From Bradyrhizobium erythrophlei (GTDB lineage Bacteria; Pseudomonadota; Alphaproteobacteria; Rhizobiales; Xanthobacteraceae), in NCBI RefSeq assembly GCF_900129425.1, contig NZ_LT670817.1, forward strand, positions 9,018,001 to 9,082,000: a DNA stretch of 64,000 nucleotides, in the 5' to 3' direction. Shown here one piece after another: positions 60,620 through 64,000 of the stretch. The position numbers were made by a program, and so were the translations under genes. A model generated the notes under the pieces. It worked only from the letters and a program-made list of their open reading frames with translations, did no database searches and was not told the DNA's origin. Positions within the stretch are counted from its first letter, which is position 1; every line of letters starts with the position of its first letter.

Positions 60620-61702
60620 TTGAAAACTGTTCGCCAGTACTTGCTCGGAGACGACGTCATCCAGCTTGCGATCCGGCTCGGATTGCTCGCTTTCCTGATC
60701 TACTGGACGTTCGTTCTGATCCGCCCCTTTGTGCCGATCCTGGCCTGGAGCATCGTCCTCGCCGTCGCGCTCTATCCCATCTTTGGTCTCCTTTCCAGGA
60801 TTCTCGGCGGTCGCCCGAGGCTCGCTGCGGTAATTCTCACCTTAATCAATCTCGGGATCGTCATCGGGCCGGCGACCTGGCTCGGGTTGAGCGCGGTAGA
60901 CGGGGTGAGGGAACTCGCCGAAAAACTGAGTACCGGCGATCTGACGGTTCCTTCACCACCAGGTCAAATCAAGGATTGGCCGCTCATCGGTCCGCAGCTC
61001 CACGAGTTCTGGAATCAGGCCTCCAACAACATTCGGGCGGTTTTGCGCGAGGTCGCTCCCCATCTGAAGCCGTTGGCGGGCACTATGCTTACCCTTGCAG
61101 GCAATGCCGGCGTGGGAACGCTCAAGTTTCTTTTGTCTGTGGCGTTGGCCGGCTTTCTCTTTCCCAACGGGCCGCAGCTGGTGGCGGCTGGCAGGCGCTT
61201 CCTGTCCCGGGTAGTGCCCGAACAGAGCGAACATTTCCTTGAATTGGCGGGCGCGACCATACGCGCGGTATCCCAGGGCGTTATTGGCGTCGCAATTATC
61301 CAGTCCTTGCTGGCCGGTGTCGGCTTCAAGCTGGCAGGCGTTCCCGGCGCCGGCCTATTGGCCTTCGCGGTCATGCTCCTCACCATCGTGCAGATCGGTG
61401 CGGCAATCGTCCTGCTTCCAGTGATCATCTGGATCTGGATCGACAAGGATTTCACCACGGCGTTCCTGCTGACTCTGTTCCTGGGCATCGTCGGTGTGCT
61501 CGACAACGTATTGAAGCCGCTCGTGATGGGGCGTGGCCTGACCACCCCGACACTCGTCATCTTCATCGGGGTGATCGGGGGAACGCTCGCACATGGAATT
61601 GTGGGCCTGTTTATCGGGCCAATCATTCTGTCGGTAGCCTGGGAGTTGACGGTGGCCTGGATCGGTACCGATCGCGCGAGGCCGGCATCATTGCCAGGGT
61701 GA
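60620..61702 (+). CDS. AI-2E family membrane transporter (PerM/YdiK-like)
   Basis: The 360-residue inner-membrane protein begins with TTG (no ATG or GTG fits). Hydrophobic helices lie at about 17-36, 38-60, 68-88, and 150-175, followed by a C-terminal cluster (about 205-340) with PGAGLLAFAVMLLTIVQIGAAIVLLPVIIWIW, DNVLKPLVMGRG and FIGVIGGTLAHGIVGLFIGPIILS, the usual AI-2E/PerM signature. Members export small molecules or ions; the autoinducer-2 role does not hold for most. A FixK-type box upstream predicts expression at low oxygen. Confidence 0.9.
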   Translation: MKTVRQYLLGDDVIQLAIRLGLLAFLIYWTFVLIRPFVPILAWSIVLAVALYPIFGLLSRILGGRPRLAAVILTLINLGIVIGPATWLGLSAVDGVRELAEKLSTGDLTVPSPPGQIKDWPLIGPQLHEFWNQASNNIRAVLREVAPHLKPLAGTMLTLAGNAGVGTLKFLLSVALAGFLFPNGPQLVAAGRRFLSRVVPEQSEHFLELAGATIRAVSQGVIGVAIIQSLLAGVGFKLAGVPGAGLLAFAVMLLTIVQIGAAIVLLPVIIWIWIDKDFTTAFLLTLFLGIVGVLDNVLKPLVMGRGLTTPTLVIFIGVIGGTLAHGIVGLFIGPIILSVAWELTVAWIGTDRARPASLPG

Positions 61703-61712
61703 TCGCCGAACG

Positions 61713-61726
61713 TTGACTTAAATCAA
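61713..61726. promoter_or_regulatory. FixK/Fnr-type box upstream of the DUF3141 gene
   Basis: TTGACTTAAATCAA fits TTGA-N6-TCAA with one departure from perfect symmetry. It starts 11 bp after the stop of the AI-2E-type gene and ends 53 bp before the DUF3141 start, so that gene has its own promoter. Confidence 0.7.
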
Positions 61727-61779
61727 CGTTCCCTGGCGCGTGGCTCCTTGAATGAAGTGTACGACAGTGAGGTCTGGAC

Positions 61780-64000
61780 ATGTCGACAGACAATGCAACG
61801 GCGCCGGGCGGTCCATTGTCAGGACTTGTCGCCTCGGCCGTGGAATACATGCTCGATGCCGGACAACGGAGCGTTCTGTTCCTGGATGTCATGCGTCGGC
61901 GCGGTGACCAGTATCGGGAACACGTTGCCCAAACCGCGCCGCATGTTCTGCAGTATTCGGCCGAGCTGATCGTCGATGGCCGCAAGCTGGATGAACCGGT
62001 CAATTATGCTCTCGTTCGCATTATTCCGCCCAAAGGCGTCGAAATCGATCTCGGCCGGCGACCGTTCATCGTGGTCGATCCGCGCGCCGGGCATGGTCCG
62101 GGAATCGGCGGGTTTAAGGCGGACAGCGAAATAGGCGTCGCGATGAAAGCGGGTCATCCCTGCTATTTCATCGGCTTCCTGCCGGAGCCGATGCCTGGTC
62201 AGACGATCGAGCGCATCGCCCGCGCCGAGGCCCTGTTCATCGAGAAAGTAATCAGCCTCCATCCGCAAGCCGACGGCAAGCCGTGCGTGATCGGCAACTG
62301 CCAGGCCGGCTGGGCCGTCATGATCCTGGCGTCGCTGCGGCCGGAACTGTTCGGACCGGTCATCGTTGCCGGCGCGCCGCTTGCCTATTGGGCGGGCGTC
62401 CACGGCAAATACCCGATGCGCTATTCCGGCGGCCTGCTGGGAGGAAGCTGGCTGACCGCGCTGACCAGTGATCTCGGGGGAGGCAAGTTCGACGGCGCCT
62501 GGCTGGTGCAAAACTTCGAGAACCAGAATCCGTCGAATACGCTGTGGACCAAGCAATACAACGTCTACTCAAAGGTCGATACCGAGGCCGAGCGATACCT
62601 CGAATTCGAACGTTGGTGGGGCGGACATGTCAACCTCAATGCCGAGGAGATCCAGTTCATCGTCGATGAACTCTTCGTCGGCAACAATCTCGCTGCTGGC
62701 CGGATCAAGATGTCTGACGGTCAGACAGTCGATCTGCGCAATATCAGATCGCCGACACTGGTATTCTGCTCCAAGGGCGACAATATCACACCACCGCAAC
62801 AGGCGCTGAACTGGATCCTCGATCTCTACGCCGACGTCGATGAAATCAGGGCCTACGGGCAGACGATTGTCTATACGGTTCACGAAAGCGTCGGTCATCT
62901 CGGCATCTTCGTTTCCGGCGGCATCGCCAAAAAGGAACATGCGGAATTTTCCAGCAACATCGATCTGATCGACGTCTTGCCGCCCGGTCTCTATGAAGCA
63001 ACGTTCGAGGCCAAGGGCGCCGATACGACGAATGCCGATCTCGCCGTCGGCCAGTGGGTAATGCGCTGCGAGGCGCGGACGCTGGACGACATTCGTGCCA
63101 TGGGTGGCAATTCGCCCGAGGATGAGCGGCGGTTTGCCGCCGCCAAGCGCGTATCGGAGATCAACCTCGCCGCCTACCGGAAGTTCCTCCAGCCCTGGAT
63201 CAAGGGTTTGGTGACGCCGCGGATGGCGGAGTCGATGCGCAATCTGCATCCGCTACGGCTCCAATACGAACTTTTCAGCAGCCGCAATCCCTTCATGCCC
63301 GCGGTGGTGTCGCTGGCGGAGAAGGTGAGCGAGGATCGCAAACCTGTCTCGAAGGACAATCCGTTCATGGCGTTCCAGGAGCAGGTCTCCAAGCAGATCG
63401 TTCATGCGCTCGACAGCTGGCGCGATTCGCAGGAGGCGCTCAGCGAAGCGATCTTCCTTGCCGTCTATGGCTCACCGACGGTTCAGGCGGCCGTCGGAAT
63501 TGATCCGCAATCGGCCCCATCGCGCCGGCAGGAGATGTCTGCTGCGCACCGTGAAATGCTGCAGAAGCGGGTCGCCGAGCTGAAATCCAGGATTGGCGAG
63601 GGCGGCCTTCGCGAAGCGGCGATTCGCGGCCTGCTGTATGTAGGGTCGGCGAGGGGAATGGTAGACGAGCGCAGCCTCGAAGCGCTGCGTAACCTTCGCC
63701 GCAAGGACACCAGTAAGCGGCTAACGCTGACCGAGTTCAAGATGCTGGTCCGCGAGCAATTCTTCATGCTTCTGCTGGATCAGGAGCGAGCGCTGGCTGC
63801 AATACCGAAGCTATTGCCGGATAATGAAAGTGAGCGCCACGCAGCGTTCACGGCGATTCGCGAAGTGCTGTCCGCAAGCGCCGCCATCTCGGGTGAGGTC
63901 GCCAGGCGCCTGAAGCGTGTCGCCGAGTTGTTCGGCGTGGATGCAATGGGAGTGCCGGAGAGCGCCTCGAATGTTGCCCCTTTCGACCCAAAGGCGAAGG
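61780..64000 (+). CDS. DUF3141 alpha/beta hydrolase, PHA-synthase-like (partial, runs off the window)
   Basis: Translated by eye from ATG 61780 (GAGG seven bases upstream), the frame is open to the window end, at least 740 residues. The N-terminal about 400 residues form an alpha/beta hydrolase domain: nucleophile elbow GNCQAGW with C174, acid D334 in SKGDNITPP, and base H373 in SVGHLGIF. A Cys nucleophile in this place is the mark of polyhydroxyalkanoate synthases (GxCxGG), so this protein is PhaC-like. The C-terminal half is mostly helical (LAYRKFLQPWIKGLVTPRM; SRRQEMSAAHREMLQKRV) and is specific to the DUF3141 family. A FixK-type box lies upstream. Confidence 0.85.
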   Translation, partial: MSTDNATAPGGPLSGLVASAVEYMLDAGQRSVLFLDVMRRRGDQYREHVAQTAPHVLQYSAELIVDGRKLDEPVNYALVRIIPPKGVEIDLGRRPFIVVDPRAGHGPGIGGFKADSEIGVAMKAGHPCYFIGFLPEPMPGQTIERIARAEALFIEKVISLHPQADGKPCVIGNCQAGWAVMILASLRPELFGPVIVAGAPLAYWAGVHGKYPMRYSGGLLGGSWLTALTSDLGGGKFDGAWLVQNFENQNPSNTLWTKQYNVYSKVDTEAERYLEFERWWGGHVNLNAEEIQFIVDELFVGNNLAAGRIKMSDGQTVDLRNIRSPTLVFCSKGDNITPPQQALNWILDLYADVDEIRAYGQTIVYTVHESVGHLGIFVSGGIAKKEHAEFSSNIDLIDVLPPGLYEATFEAKGADTTNADLAVGQWVMRCEARTLDDIRAMGGNSPEDERRFAAAKRVSEINLAAYRKFLQPWIKGLVTPRMAESMRNLHPLRLQYELFSSRNPFMPAVVSLAEKVSEDRKPVSKDNPFMAFQEQVSKQIVHALDSWRDSQEALSEAIFLAVYGSPTVQAAVGIDPQSAPSRRQEMSAAHREMLQKRVAELKSRIGEGGLREAAIRGLLYVGSARGMVDERSLEALRNLRRKDTSKRLTLTEFKMLVREQFFMLLLDQERALAAIPKLLPDNESERHAAFTAIREVLSASAAISGEVARRLKRVAELFGVDAMGVPESASNVAPFDPKAK

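Overview
The window looks like chromosome from an alphaproteobacterium of the Bradyrhizobium / Nitrobacteraceae group. The coding sequence is GC-rich, there are several families of intergenic palindromic repeats typical of that group, there are perfect FixK/Fnr-type boxes, and the gene content (LssY_C protein, catalytically dead caspase-like proteins, DUF3141, form II CoxL-like enzyme) fits. This assignment is an inference from sequence features and remembered family distributions; no search was run.

Layout. 1-1213: end of an MBOAT acyltransferase gene and its SGNH-like partner. 1525-9103 (minus strand): a class V aminotransferase, a threefold 229-bp tandem repeat that copies the end of that gene, and an ABC importer operon with an ATPase, two tandem Tat-exported binding proteins and one fused permease. 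9320-16969: LssY_C protein, thermonuclease-like protein, a complete IS481-family element, an unknown 578-residue protein, a caspase-like protein lacking its catalytic dyad, and an orphan HlyD-type adaptor. 17048-19190: a small accessory patch with a truncated P-loop kinase, an unknown gene overlapping it, a long structured intergenic element and a relic IS end. 19194-29113: AsmA, a Crp-family regulator, a GYD protein, an RND pump with its adaptor, an OmpA protein, and a second caspase-like protein fused to TPR repeats.

29350-39351 is the metabolic core. It holds a lactonase-like hydrolase with RidA, then a MarR regulator with a clear operator, divergent from a flavoprotein hydroxylase, DUF2783, an odd metallo-beta-lactamase-fold protein, hmgA and fahA. 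An AsnC regulator divergent from hppD follows. Together these make and break down homogentisate, the tyrosine / hydroxyphenylacetate route; no maleylacetoacetate isomerase is in the window. 39447-44589 encodes an Amacr-type CoA racemase and a three-subunit molybdenum hydroxylase (CoxS, CoxL, CoxM types).

45049-51801: a chemoreceptor, a DUF3175 protein, and an MFS transporter closely linked to otsB and otsA (trehalose synthesis). 52103-56495: tRNA-Ser(GGA), a 3' fragment of a tRNA-Arg that may mark an old integration or deletion joint, small unknown genes, ada, a broken cytidylyltransferase fragment and a SnoaL-like protein. 56838-64000: LysM protein, Cax-type cation exchanger, GNAT acetyltransferase, AI-2E-family membrane protein and a DUF3141 alpha/beta hydrolase with a PHA-synthase-like Cys-Asp-His triad. 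Three TTGA-N6-TCAA boxes precede the exchanger, the membrane protein and the DUF3141 gene, suggesting a low-oxygen (FixK/Fnr) regulon.
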